Assembly (NCBI RefSeq): GCF_020382885.2
Contig: NC_058513.1
Location: 2,557,408-2,621,407, forward strand
DNA from: Scatophagus argus
Taxonomy: Eukaryota; Chordata; Actinopteri; Scatophagidae
Direction: 5' to 3'
Length of the DNA stretch: 64,000 nt
Shown here: piece after piece, positions 1 to 12,258 of the stretch
How the letters are laid out: each line of letters starts with the position of its first letter
How positions within the stretch are numbered: position 1 is the stretch's first letter
Made by a program: the position numbers and the translations under genes
The notes under the pieces: generated by a model
Databases searched by the model: none
Told to the model about the DNA's origin: nothing
What the model saw: the letters and a program-made list of their open reading frames with translations, nothing else

Positions 1-1062
1 CCTCAATGAGACAGGAGAGAAAAGAGGATGAACTGCACAAATGTGTGACTGCATAAAGGGCCAGTACAAGATAAAATAAGGAATCTCTTGAATCAAGCTA
101 CTCTAGTGGATTCCCAGGATAAAAATACAGAGTTGGAAGATTGCATCATAGGTCATGTTTAAGAGACAGTTTTTCACTGACATGGCTTCCTTGATCAGAT
201 GTGTGCAGGTTTCTTCTTAACACTCACATACTTTTTTTCACAGCAGAAACCTTGACCTGTCACAACAGGAGCTATAATTAATCACATTAACAACGGCTGT
301 GTTCATTTAGGTGCTCCAATTCTTGTTACAAGTCAAAACAGAAGATGGTTTATTCTGTTGTTGTTATTATTGTATAGATTATTCGTACAGCGGAATCTGA
401 TTTAATTATATTCACGTCAAACCTATGACCCCCTCAGGAAAAACTGAATTTCATGTCTAGTAATTCTGTTTCCCCATAGTACTTTCACATCACATCATGT
501 GGATGGTTGTTGGCAGTGAGGTTGAAAATCCTAACATCAGGAAACTGAAGGTGAGCTTGGAGTAGGATTGATGTGAAATGCTCCTACATGTATGAGCTGA
601 GGAAGTCCCTGAAAGTGACAGTGTTCAGAAATGCTCAGCTAAGATTCCAGAGAGTGGAATTAGATACCTTTTTTTTTTTCTGACTCCCTCTCATTACCTA
701 CATCTCTAGCCCAACAGGTTAGGTGACCAAACTAAATTAATGGATACATGGTGCAAACCAGTACGATGTAAGATGTGATTTTAAAAAATATACTGATAAT
801 TAAATATGCCGTAAAAACAGCAACATGGTGTTGGTGTTGGTGGACTTCAGACCCATAAAGACTGGACAGAGCATAGGATGATTGGATCCAATCCAATCCC
901 AGTCAATGTAAAGCAGCAAATGCTCACAACCAAGAAGGATTAATGTTAATATTCAACAGTTTTGTTTTTATTCATCAAACTCAGCTGTTCGTTTCAGCTC
1001 TAATGTGTGTATCTTTATGGTTTGACTGTCACTGTCAATGTTTTTGTTTATTGATATTTCAA
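1..1062. other. Gene-free spacer, left edge
   Basis: AT-rich sequence with no convincing open frame, splice-flanked exon or RNA gene on either strand. No neighbouring gene can be inferred at this edge. Confidence 0.5.
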
Positions 1063-1065
1063 ATA

Positions 1066-1428
1066 TATTCTAATCAGCCACAAAATTAAAACCAAAATTA
1101 ATATTTTGTAGGGCCGCTTTGTGATGCAGAGAGCTCTGACCTGTCAGAGGAAGATACACAGGACCTCTGGGGGTAATATGTGGTCACCAGCATCAGAATG
1201 TTGAATCCTCTTGGTCCTGTGCATTGAGGGTGGGGCCCTCAGGTGGGAGGCCAGATAACCCACCTGGGTTATCAGGTCTGCAGTGTTTAGGTTGGTGGTG
1301 TGTGTCAGAGAACATTCATATAATCACCAGCACCCAAAGCTTCCCCAGAGAACACTGCATGTAAACAGAGGACTAATGTTATTCACTGTCTGCTGTCAGT
1401 GGTGTTAATGTTGTGGCTGAGTGTATAC
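1066..1428. mobile_element. Degenerate, internally deleted Tc1/mariner-like element
   Basis: The two ends are imperfect inverted repeats: the left end reads aatcagccacaaaattaaaa and the right end, reversed, reads cactcagccacaacattaac. Just inside, the left part (aatattttgtagggccgc, then gagagctctgacctgtcag) and the right part (gttattcactgtctgctgtc) resemble, from memory, the ends and flanks of a very common teleost Tc1-family transposon. Only about 360 bp remain, so nearly all of the transposase gene is missing and what is left has no open frame. It is a dead fossil copy or a short non-autonomous derivative. Confidence 0.7.
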
Positions 1429-4400
1429 ATAAGAAAACATTTCCATGTGCCTGGACGACTATTAATTTTGCACTGAGATGATGTTTATCCCTGCTGTATC
1501 AGATTGTATAAACATTAGCAGCAACATGATGTGGGGGCAATTAACAAGCAAAAAAAAAGTGCATCAGTGCATGTCAACTGTTCCTGCAGTTCTGCGTTCA
1601 CACTTTCTATATTACCTCACGCTTTTTCCCTCTGTGATGAGGTACTGTTTAACCACAGCTAATAGATGTCCGCTTTTCAAGTTCTACTTCTCTTTCTTTC
1701 TCTTGTTATATGCTTAGAATCTGTCAAAATAATCACTTTTGAGTATTATGTCACAAAATCTCTCTTTTCTTTGTAAAAATTAAGGAAACTAATTAACCCC
1801 AACCTTTACATTAAACCACAGCTAGCCTGAAGAGCAATATCATAGCAGGATGCGTGCTTTTGGATATAATTTGGCAAAGGTATTTTTGTTGCCAAAAGAG
1901 CATGATTATGAACTAATTATTCATTTCTTCCTCACTGTTTTCCTCCTGATCTAACACTGTGGGTCAGTGAGGTGTGGGTGGAAGCCAACAGTCTTGTACA
2001 GCTCCATAACTTGCTGCAGCTCCATATGGTCCTGTATTTGCTAGCCTCTCCCACTTTTGAGCTATCAATCAAATGTTAATGATTTGATGATGTAAATCCC
2101 CCTCGTAACTAAACCATGCCCACGTATTCACCTAGAAATGTCGTGACAAAATTGAGACAGAGCAAAAAACTTCAGTTTGAAGAATGTCAGAAGTGTTTTT
2201 TTCAAGACACTCTGCTGTGTTGCGTGTGGTTTTCACGGAGAGAACATCACACGCACTTATAGTATATCTCACAGAGCTGCTGTGGTAGTTACATTAAGCT
2301 ATAAAAGACATAAAGTGAGAATTTCACTGATAAGCAGAGGAAGCTGTGGTATTCAGATAAGCGCTCGGTACCTGATGTTATATACGGTCGAGCTTTGTAT
2401 CATAAACTATCCATGTCAAGGACACGCGATGGGATCACAATGCTATACCAGAGAGATTAACACAGCCGGGACATGTGTTAGCTTAAGTTATGATAACCTT
2501 GTCATCTTGTCAGGTCTGTAAACTTCATCACCATTTATATTTCATCCCAGCACCGGGGAAGCCAGCAGTTAATAGAGATTTAGACCTTCAGTGAATCCTT
2601 ATCTGCTCCGCTGCATCTCACAGCAAAGTATTCCCCTGCTGTTCGCTTGATTTGCCTTTTGTCTGAGAGCCCTCATCATATGTAATAACTATAGTGTCTG
2701 ATGGTAATTGATGGAAGGATATCATACACCTATCACCGTAAAATTATCAGCTGCATAGCATGTCCTAAAGGAGGACTGAATTGATATCTTGGGAGTGCTA
2801 TAAAACTTGCTCAATAAACTGAGAGTAGCCTACTTTACTACAGAGACGCATAAAGTCCTTATAGGAATATTATGGGGATATTATATAACATTATTATAGG
2901 GCTTAGTTGTTTTGAAAATCTTAGTATTTTCAGATTAATAACCACAAGGGGAAACAACAAATGAATCGAGGTCCTAATACAGAGCTCAAGTCTTTCATCA
3001 GACATGAGTATGAGCTCCATTCGGACAGAACAGCAGGACAGTAGTGTTGAGAAGGTAGTCATGGCAACAGCATGTCTGTGACACAAAAGCGCACACACAA
3101 ATGCCACTCTGTCCACACACAGACACAAGGACATATATCTAAATTCCATTTCAGCTCAGTGCTTTATGGCAACACAAAGCACATTCAGAGCAGTTTTTTG
3201 CTGATAAAGAGAAAAAATGGAAAATGACTTAAACACTGTTATGTCACTCCTGACTGTAGATTATCCATCTTACGGTCATTTTGCTGATGAATGTTCTAAA
3301 AAAAAGTGTTTTTTACAGTTTGAAGGCAACTGATTTTAAACAAGTTCTGCAATTTTAACGTCATGTTTGTAAAATGATATTGGGATTGCTGTGTAATTGC
3401 ATGTAATTGTGTGATAGCTAGACTTTAAAAGCAGAAGGTTTAAGGCAGAGATTAGGTGCCAACCAACCAGGGTTTTATTTTACCCACAGCGAACACACGG
3501 TAACAATAACCGCTTTACCTTTCTGTGTAAAATAATGTGGACCAAGAACAGCATGTGGTCCTGAGAGCAGCAGGACTTGATGGACACTGACAGTCCAATA
3601 TAGCCTTCCACTGGCAATGATTTCTACCTCGACCACAGTATATTCAAAGCTGCCCTCCTCTGACCTCAAAACACAAGAAACACAACAAATACGTTCAAAT
3701 AGATGTATCCTACACGACTATAAAACTGTCTTCATGGTGTGTTCAAAGCAACAGCAAAGATGCAAATAAACTTAAATTTGTTTTATTTGTGTACATAATT
3801 TTTGATTTTGATTTTTTCAACAAAATAGTGTGACAGTATCAAAAAAACACCAAAACTGCAAATCCCTTGACCAACACTATACCTGTAGGTCTTGTCCTTG
3901 GTAATTAAAGTTCTGACCAAATAAATTCACATGTCCAAACCGCAAAAACTGACTATGATTTCTTGGCAATCTTGGCAATTTAAATTCATTTCACATCAGT
4001 TTGACTTTAAAGTCGTCCCACCCGCTCTAGCTGTCCAGCCACAAAGAGCCCAAGGAGTAAAGGAACCCAGAATCATTGGAGTAAAAACTCAATTCAGTCA
4101 CACCTGAGTTGAGGTAGCCTCTCAACACCAGACTGCCATCTCTTTTCTATCAGGGTCATTTTGAAAGTGGCAATGAAGCCTGAATTTATCTGGCAGGCCA
4201 CACAGTCTCTCTCCAGTTACACAGGGCACTTAGCCAGTCCGGGCAGAAGAAAATGACTTCGCCCTTTTTACCCCCACACACTTGACAGTATGGTCGGGCT
4301 CGGCTATTCGCAAACAAAAGAATTCTTGTTCCTGTGTCTGATGTTGTGCCTAGAGCAAATAATCAAATCCACTGAGACAACAGCAACATTAACCAACTTA

Positions 4401-5762
4401 ACGGAAGCTATATCCAAGTCTGTATTTGATAATTACCTCATTATTTTATCAGTCAGCATGAGAGCTGGTAAATATATGAACTGCATGAATTCTGTAACTT
4501 TTTTTTTTGCATTATTTACCAGTGTTCATCAAATGATTGCTGTATAGAGCAGCCAGCTTGACTGATGGATCTTCCACTCCATCATGGGTAATGGGGTAGA
4601 CAGTGGGAGGGGGGCTAAACAGGGTGGTAGTGCTGATGGAGAGCAACACCAGGGGCCAAGGTTGGATCTAATACCATTTATTTGAGTTTTTATGAAGCGG
4701 AAATCTTGTGCAAAGGTGCTTGACAGGAGTCATTTGGTGCTTGGTTTTCAATCACAGGAACTAAACAGAGATGGGGAACAGTGGGAGAGGTGTAATAATT
4801 CAAGTCAACATGCTTTAAGTGCCATAAAGACATGATGTGCAGTCACACTCTGTGATCCTTAAAGTTAATCAATATCTATATATTTTATATTAACAATGGA
4901 TCAACTGACTATGTGTGCTGTGAAAGGTGTTGCTCATATGAACTCACAAAGAATTATAACTCAACCCATCAGGCTCTTTCAGATTTACGGAACCTTTTAG
5001 CCTCCGTTAGCTTATCGTTTTTCTTTCTGGCTTGTTAACTCTGCTCATCGCTCATTATTAATAGCGGCAGGTAGCTGATACACCCACTGTACACTACCAA
5101 CTCAGCACCAAACAGACAGAGTTAGCACCTTGCTAAAGAACATAGTGGAGCATTTAGCAGCTAAGCAATATTTATCAAGAGCTGGTAGAGACCAAAACAG
5201 AGCCTAAATGAGTGAATGTTGGATTTACATCTGTCAGGTTGATGCAATGATGACACTAAGATAAAACTATTCATCTTAGCTTGATCCATCACAACTTATT
5301 TTCGGTGTGAGCTCAGAGACAGGCTTGCTGAGATTTGTTCCAGATGAGCAGGACCGCTCTGCCAAACATGCATACTGTTTCAATGAATATTTAAAGTAAC
5401 AATCTTGAAGATTTTAATACAATTAAACATTAAATCAATAGCTGTCACTGAAGGGAGTACTGATGAAAGTATTGCAATATTTAAATGGTTGCAGCACCCC
5501 CAACATCTCAGTGAGGTAACCAGCTCTGTGCCCTGCTGTTTACAGAGTCATGCCATGTGCAGCATGGAATCAGATCACAGTTGTGATCAGAGTGATGGGA
5601 GAAGGAGAGTTACTGCCTGACTTTTGGCAACACATTCTCATCCCAGCTTGTTACATACATCAGTGCTTTGTCGTAAGTGTCCAGATGCACAAGGTATCCT
5701 TTTGTTCTTGTGCAAACACTTGTTTAACATAAAACAACACTTTGGTTAGACACAAAAACTAT
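1429..5762. other. Intergenic DNA without a recognised gene
   Basis: Several short open frames occur (for example 2177-2521 plus and 2859-3149 minus), but none has recognisable domain content, flanking splice signals or a coding-like composition. I see nothing else supportable here. Confidence 0.45.
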
Positions 5763-6075
5763 GTCGAATCCCGGTCTGGGCCCTTCTATGTGGAGTTTGC
5801 ATGTTCTCCCTGTGCCTGCGTGGGTTTTCTCCGGGTTCTCCGGCTTCCTCCCACAATACCAAAAACATGCACATTAGGTTAATTGGCTACTCTAAATTGC
5901 CCGTAGGTGTGAGTGTGAGAGTGTGTGGTTGTTTGTCTTTGTGTGTTGGCCCTGCGATTGACTGGCGACCAGTCCAGGGTGAACCCCGCCTCTTGCCCGT
6001 AGTCAGCTGGGATAGGCTCCAGCTCCCCCGCGACCCTGACGGATAAGCGGTATAGAAAATGGATGGATGGACAAA
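5763..6075 (+). repeat. Teleost tRNA-derived SINE-type repeat ending in (ATGG)n
   Basis: The segment carries the familiar teleost blocks gtggagtttgcatgttctcc, then a cggcttcctcccac block, ttaattggctactctaaatt, a gattgactggcgaccagtcc block, gggataggctccagctcc, gataagcggtatagaaaatg and a terminal ggatggatgg. The tRNA-like 5' head is absent here, so the copy is 5'-truncated. It sits in the same orientation as related fragments at 30845 and 31390. An apparent open frame across 5801-6046 is an accident of this repeat. Confidence 0.85.
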
Positions 6076-9000
6076 AACTATGTGGTGAGGTTTAGGAAGG
6101 GACTGGTGTGTTTGGTTTCACTTGGGAAGTGAAAGTCAGACCTCCACCCCTCTTAGGACTTTATTGCTTTATAAACTGCTTTGTGTTATGCAGTTACGCT
6201 GACAAAAACTAAACTGACACTAACACACATGCGTTTGAATTGATGCTACGTTAGAGCCCATTGCCTCTCAACCAACCTTCTGCATCTGGGTGAGACGTTG
6301 AAGGACATGCCAAAACAGTAGTATTTGACAAGCTGGGTATGAAGCTGGTCTTGTTTTGCTGTCCCCAGAATTCTGTGACCTGCAGTATTAAACTGTGTTT
6401 GCTATTACTGCCAGTGACTACAGGCATGGCTGAATCAACCAGGCCTGAAATGTTAAGGATTGCAAATTTAAAACCTTCACATGAATGGTCTGACTTCCAG
6501 TATCTAAAAATATCCCACTTAGTACATGTCTCAAATGGTTTGTTAACATAATTAAAACTATTTAATGCAGCTGATATGTCATTATATGTTGGTATTTTGG
6601 GCTGGTATGGCTCTAATGTCACTGGACGTGTGCATTGCTATTTGTATGCACACATTCAGCATACTGTATTTTCAGCTTGTTACAACATTTCTCCTCCTTC
6701 AAGTGGGGGAAGAAAAATCACTTTATGCAGCTTTAAAGCAGTGGCTAAAATATAATTTTTTCAGTGCTTACATGTACTAATAACATATTTATTTTAATGT
6801 ATTTCCATCATGTCCCCTAAGCAGTATATCCTGCTCTACCACGGGCCATTCTCCTCATCCAACCATGTGTTATCGTCATCCTCTGTTTGTCTGTTTTTCT
6901 GTCCAGTCTTTATCTGTCTAGGGCTCAGTTTACAGAGGCTCACAAGGGAGGCAGACAAACCAGCGGAAAAGAGGCGATGATGAATGACATTTGTTCATTC
7001 TTTCGTTTCTGTCTCTCTCTCTCACACACTCTCTGTCCACCTTTTCCCTCTGTTTGTTTATCTCCCTTGGTCTCCCTGTGAGGAAGAAGAGGCTTGTCTT
7101 CTTCCTGTCGTGAGCAGCGGATGTTGCTGTGTATCTGCAAAAAGAGAGGACGGCATCTTGCATTGGTACAGCCCGACAAGATGGTGCTGGGAGCCAGATA
7201 GAAAGCAGGCCTTACATATCACTTCAAGGGTCTGTCATTCTCTGCCATGTATCTCAAGGGCTGTGGGGAGCAGGCCACTTCATGTCCAAGGAGTTGTGGC
7301 ATCTGATTTGAATAGAGCTGTCTGAATGGCACTCTATCTTTTGAAGGCAAGCCAGAGGTAGACGTATAACAACCAGAGTGGCAGCCATACAATGGGAGTG
7401 CATCTTTCCTCAGTTGGTGAAGTGCACACACCTTTTACTTATTTCCATTTATTTGTGTTTGCCTGCCCATTCACAATTAGGAAACTGTGCTCCTTGTGTC
7501 TCTGCGAACTCCCTGTTAGGAGTATTTTCAACTCCTGTATCATCATGTATTTGTTTGTGTGGATCAAGAAACCAGGATGGCAGCTGAGTGGAATGTTAAT
7601 TTTTAAAATAAATAAATAAATAAATAAAAGAACGCTCTGTGGGAGCACCCCAGCCGCTGTCGTTACTGGTGTGGAGTGAATACTGAGTGCAGAGGCCGCA
7701 GGCAGCAGAGGGGTGGGGTGTCCGGTTCGATTCCTTCCTTCCACTCATTTCTTTGGGGATATGCCCAAACCCTTGAGAGATACTCTGTTTGTGTATTTTT
7801 GATGAGTTAAAAAGTTCTGGTTCTCCATTAGGGACTCACATTGTAATTTCTGAAGCTGTGTGGTAAACAAGCACAAGAGTATGCGGCAGCATGCTGATGA
7901 AGAATGAGGAGACGACCACTCTGCTTTGTGGGACGGGAGATCAATGAAAATCTGATGGGTGCAGTTTGTAGTCTCTGAGGCAGGACGTGTGGTTGCAAGC
8001 AGATCTGCTGCTCCAAAGGCAAATTTAAGATTCCCCTACCCCTGCTGCTGTTAAGATTATGATTTAAGGAGTATAAGCTGATCTCTGATAAGTGCCTGAG
8101 GGCAACTTCCACCATGACTTTCCAATAGGCCTGGTCCTGGTGCATTTAAAGCTAATGGCGTAAGCTTGGCTGGTAGCACTCCGGTCATGACTACTTCAAC
8201 AGCAAAGGGAAAGAGAAGAGAAGGAAGTCAGATTGTGACACAGTGGAAAGAAGGGAGTAGATTTCTTTTCATTTTGCATTTCACATCCGATCATTAGCAT
8301 GCTATATCTCACCACTCGGCTCCAGCATTCAGTTATCAAAATAACATTATCAAAAACCAGTTTGATGGACAGAGTGCTTTTGTAGTTTGTATTTATTTGG
8401 CCCATACAGTCAGTGGCAAATTCACAAAGAATGGATTTCACCTTCTGATAGCCCCACCTTCAACTGCAATCCAACATGTTCCAAGGTCTGATACACATAA
8501 TATATAACACTAACACAATAACAATAACACTCGAACACGGCCATAACGTTTTGCAGCTGGGTGCAGTTTGCCCTTGATTTGTGTCTAATCGTCATCATGC
8601 ATGTGGCAAAGTGTAACACGCACAGCAGCTATTTTACTGACACATGCACAGTAGCAATGAAAAGTCTTTGGCGATTAGACCCCGTCGTAATAGACGCACT
8701 TCAGTTACCACCAACCGCCTGAAGATGCTGATCATTTTCACTCTAATTGCATGTGGCTACCAGCGCTGGAGTGAATCCAACTTTTTCACGACGACGCTTA
8801 CGTGCAAAGAAAGGGGTCGATTTTACACCAAATTTAAGCATATTACATCATTTAAGTATGTGCATAAACACTGGCGCACATGACCCTATTTACTGTTCAG
8901 TGTAGTTAGGAGTGAATTTCGCCCTCTCCATGTTCTTTGAGAATTATACGGTTCCTTTTTGTCTTATTTTTCAGGTTTAGTGGCTGCAAAAGCCACACAA

Positions 9001-9284
9001 TCCTTTAGTGAATGCACCCCTCAGTGTTCGCACTAAACTCTACTGAGATAAAGGTCACACTTTTTTAAACTTCCACTTCATCTCAAATTGTGCTAAAATG
9101 TGCTTCGTGTGTAGTCTGACCTTTGCAGGCTTGAAACGAAATCTGGTGGGACGATTGTCACAAAACTAAGACCTTAAGTCCATCAAAAATTAATCAGCAG
9201 TTATTCTGACAGCTAGTCAATCATTTAATTCATTTTTCAAGGAAAAATGCCAAATATTGTCTAGTTCCAGGGTGGCAGAAGTTT
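6076..9284. other. Intergenic DNA without a recognised gene
   Basis: Short overlapping open frames occur around 6250-8150, but they lack domains, splice context and ATG-led coding character. A short (AAAT)n run lies at 7607-7629. The stretch 8640-8900 is somewhat richer in CpG than its surroundings, but I could not assign it. Confidence 0.4.
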
Positions 9285-9475
9285 CAGCAGAGAAGTCCAG
9301 ACCGTCCTTGACCACCAGTTTGTCCAAGACACCAGGCCTCGACGCTCGCCAGCAGGCCCCTTCCCTAGACCTGGCTCCAGGGCAGGGCTCCGGTAACCCC
9401 ACAGACAGGGCACACGTCCTGGGTTTTCTTCCTCATCAAGGTCTTCATGAACCGTGCTTTATCTGGCCCTTAGTT
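9285..9475. repeat. Degenerate interspersed repeat, unclassified
   Basis: GC-richer than its surroundings, with blocks such as ccccttccctagacctggct and ccagggcagggctccggtaa. From memory these resemble a recurrent teleost interspersed repeat. I cannot assign a class, and the open frames on both strands here are probably a by-product of its composition. Confidence 0.4.
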
Positions 9476-9730
9476 AAGTGATATGGCCAAAACAGTGGAC
9501 ACTAGTGGTATCCAGCAGTTTTCTTGCCAATTTGACAAATAAGGGAAATGTTAATGGTAAAGCATGCACGTAATTCAGAATTTCAGCCCCTGGAGTGTTG
9601 TTGGAGCAAATAACATGACCATTTTACTTTTGTAACATTTTGAAAAAAAAATAATTCTATAATTAATAATAGTTTTCATGTAGAGAATCAAGTTGAACGA
9701 AGTCACTATATTGTTCCTTGCCTGTTAGAG

Positions 9731-10120
9731 GTAAAAAGATAAAATAAAATAAGATAGGATAAGATAAGATAATCCTTTATTAGTCCCATTACTGGGAAAT
9801 TACAGTGTTACAGCAGCAACAGAATATAGAGGGTGCAAAGCATGCAAGAATAAGGGAAGGATGAGCATTCAAAAAGAATAAAAAGAATAAATACACAAAA
9901 AGAATAAAAAGAATAAATACACACAAAAATAAATACATATCAAAACATGAATAACAATAACATTAGACCTTTCCTGCATGGTACCAAATAACTGTAACAA
10001 TAACATGAGGCCTTTATGGTCACTTGGTGGAACGGTGTAAATTCCATAAAAACTGAAATGTTCACCACAGGCTGAAATAATCAGGTATGAGGCACATCTG
10101 GTCACATGTCAAGTGATGAT
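9731..10120 (+). repeat. Teleost repeat with GATAAGATAATCCTTTATTAG core and tandem AATAAA-type array
   Basis: The core at about 9755-9815 (ataatcctttattagtccca, a tgggaaatt block, cagtgttacagcagcaa) matches a widespread perciform repeat end remembered from other genomes. It is followed at about 9871-9930 by two tandem copies of an A-rich unit of about 30 bp (agaataaaaagaataaatac with cacaa). The right boundary is uncertain. Confidence 0.6.
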
Positions 10121-11784
10121 GTCACTGCAGGTATTTCCCATCAGCTGTCAAAATTCCTTCTGTGACATCATTGATTTGCGCTGAGTTTGGTCAGTGAAAG
10201 GATGAACTGATACAAGAGATGATAGAATAAAAGTGACAGACGTTTTCTTTTTTTTTTCCAGGTTTGTCTGTCATCCATTTACACCTCCACAAAGCAACCA
10301 CACAAACACATTGACTTCCTGTGCATGTGTACACCAAGCCAGCCTAGTCCCCTTGACAGCTAGACATTATATCACACTTCATGATCATACATCTTTAATG
10401 GGGCAGACAGTAGGGTTGAACAACCTATTTTATCCTAGTTCATGCTGGCACCTCCTCCTTATTGTGCACTGCAACATGGAAACATGAATGAGCTTCTCCT
10501 AAAGGCTCCACACTGGAAAACTGAAGCAAGCTGCAAAATATTCGACATGGTGTGTAGAAGCTGACGCGCCCCTCACTTCAAACCTTATCCTAGCGTATCA
10601 GAAATTTTCCCAAACTTATCTGAGCCATTCATCAAAATCTTCAGCTGTTTCTTTCTGTGCATATTTATCTTTCCCTGTCCTTTAGTTTACAGGATGTATT
10701 TTCTGCCTCCCTGATAATTTATCCAGCCTCAGGATTCCTGACACACGCTGAAGTTTTTCTATCTCCCCCGTCTGACGGACCAAACCAGGCTATTTATGTA
10801 GTGCAAGTCTGCCCCCGAGTGACTAAATACCACCACAACAGTGAAGCTGGCACAACCACTCACACAATTTCCCATATGTCTAGACAAAAATATGAGTAGT
10901 AGATTAATTCACACCTTCTTCTAATTGGTATGCTTTTATGTTCTCCAACATTTACTCACAGAGAGTGCTTTAGATTGGAAAGCTGTCAGGAGACAAGAAG
11001 AAATAACATAATGTAAGTGGATAATTCCTACAGAGGATAGCAACGTGTAATTAACCATGTCATTTTCAACACATTACATATTCTGCTAATGAAACATCAG
11101 CAGGGATTTACCCAGAAGACTGGATTTCTAACCAGGCAAAGCACTACACGCTAAGAACTACCCCAGGGTCTGAAGACCCTCGAGGACCTAAGCAGGTAGG
11201 TCTGTCCACTATATGATAGATCCTCAAAATAATTAAGTTTAGGTTCCTTCCTAGGGTGCTTCCATACAACACATTTCTAAATAAATTAGTGTTTAATGCA
11301 GTTACCACAAACAAAATTATAGTTACTAACTAAAGCTGTTTTCAGACATGCAGTTAATGATATTTCTGGCTTTATATGTGTTAAAGTGTTGGCTTGCCCA
11401 CTGTGATGTGTTTCTTACAGCTTCATTCAGACTTGACAATACATTTACAGTAAGAGACCACAACAATTTTAGGTAGTGAACTCTGCTGTTTTTTAGAGTG
11501 CACATGCAACAACCCTGACCTATTGACATACTGTTGTTGACTCTTTCTCTCATGCTGTATGTGTAAGTGTTTTGCTAGATGTTCATGTATTAATCCAGGA
11601 TCTGGACATGAGAAGAATCTTAAAATCAACAACACTCGGTTCAGTGTTAAACACTTTAATGCTGCTAGTTCTGGCAAAGTAATGCTGCTGTTGGGACTAA
11701 AAGCAACTTGACATATTTGAAATGATGAGATGTATGTCTGAATGGATTACAATACACTACTATACACTGGTGAATTAACAAGGC
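10121..11784. other. Intergenic DNA, nothing recognised
   Basis: No gene or RNA recognised. A short perfect hairpin (agggtct/agaccct, two-base loop) lies at about 11165-11180; its size is unremarkable. Confidence 0.45.
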
Positions 11785-12258
11785 TTAGTCCAGAAATCTG
11801 GCATATGATGCATAATCACTTTTAGGTAAATACAATAGTTTGTAGTCAACAAATTCTGTATTTGGTATTCTAAATTTGGTTAAAATATTGCTTTGTGCAT
11901 TTATTTTGTGATGGAGCTGTGCTAGAATGTAATAGTGCAGCTCTGCATAAAATTTCTTTGTAAAGTCCTCAAAGTGCAGTACAGCATCATGATGTTCAGA
12001 AGATAATATGGCTTGGAAAAAATGGGTCCAGTAATTCAGTGACCTTATGGGGTGAAAGGATTGGTCATAATCTGTGCTCACGTTCACTTCTCCCTTTGAT
12101 ATGAATAGACTCGGGACCTGCCTCTTGTCTCTGAAAATGGCAGTGGTGAAACTCGTGTAACACAGGAAATGTAGGAAGTGACTCTTTAGTGAGCCATCTC
12201 CTTTCTGGTCTCTAATGAAAGTCCTGTGTTTTGTTTGACCAAACAACCACCCTCCCAA
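11785..12258 (-). CDS. Unrecognised open frame of 157 codons without an ATG; possible exon or gene relic
   Basis: I do not recognise this sequence. It is the longest open frame in the left 16 kb and, unlike the others there, reads like real protein: mixed hydrophobic and charged residues, several aromatic/His clusters (RSLNYWTHFF, FYAELHYY, AQLHHK) and a clean stop. It has no in-frame ATG. It opens at a TTG just after an in-frame TAA, so it would have to be a downstream exon or a decayed gene. A nearby ATG (about 12309, Met-Glu-Glu-Ile-Lys-Lys) is in another frame and too close for a normal intron. No upstream exon was found. Alternatives are a chance open frame or a fragment of an old duplicate or retrocopy. 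Confidence 0.3.
   Translation of the reverse strand: MGGWLFGQTKHRTFIRDQKGDGSLKSHFLHFLCYTSFTTAIFRDKRQVPSLFISKGEVNVSTDYDQSFHPIRSLNYWTHFFQAILSSEHHDAVLHFEDFTKKFYAELHYYILAQLHHKINAQSNILTKFRIPNTEFVDYKLLYLPKSDYASYARFLD

Noticed and set aside
2177-2521. 114-codon plus-strand open frame
   Set aside because: No recognisable motif and no supporting exon structure; length is within chance for 64 kb read in six frames.
5801-6046. 81-codon plus-strand open frame
   Set aside because: It lies entirely inside a dispersed SINE-type repeat.
6984-7325. 113-codon open frame in the left intergenic region
   Set aside because: Starts in a CT-rich tract, is overlapped by frames on both strands, and shows no domain.
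11165-11180. Small 7-bp hairpin as a possible RNA element
   Set aside because: Too short, with no surrounding structure or terminator-like context in a vertebrate setting.
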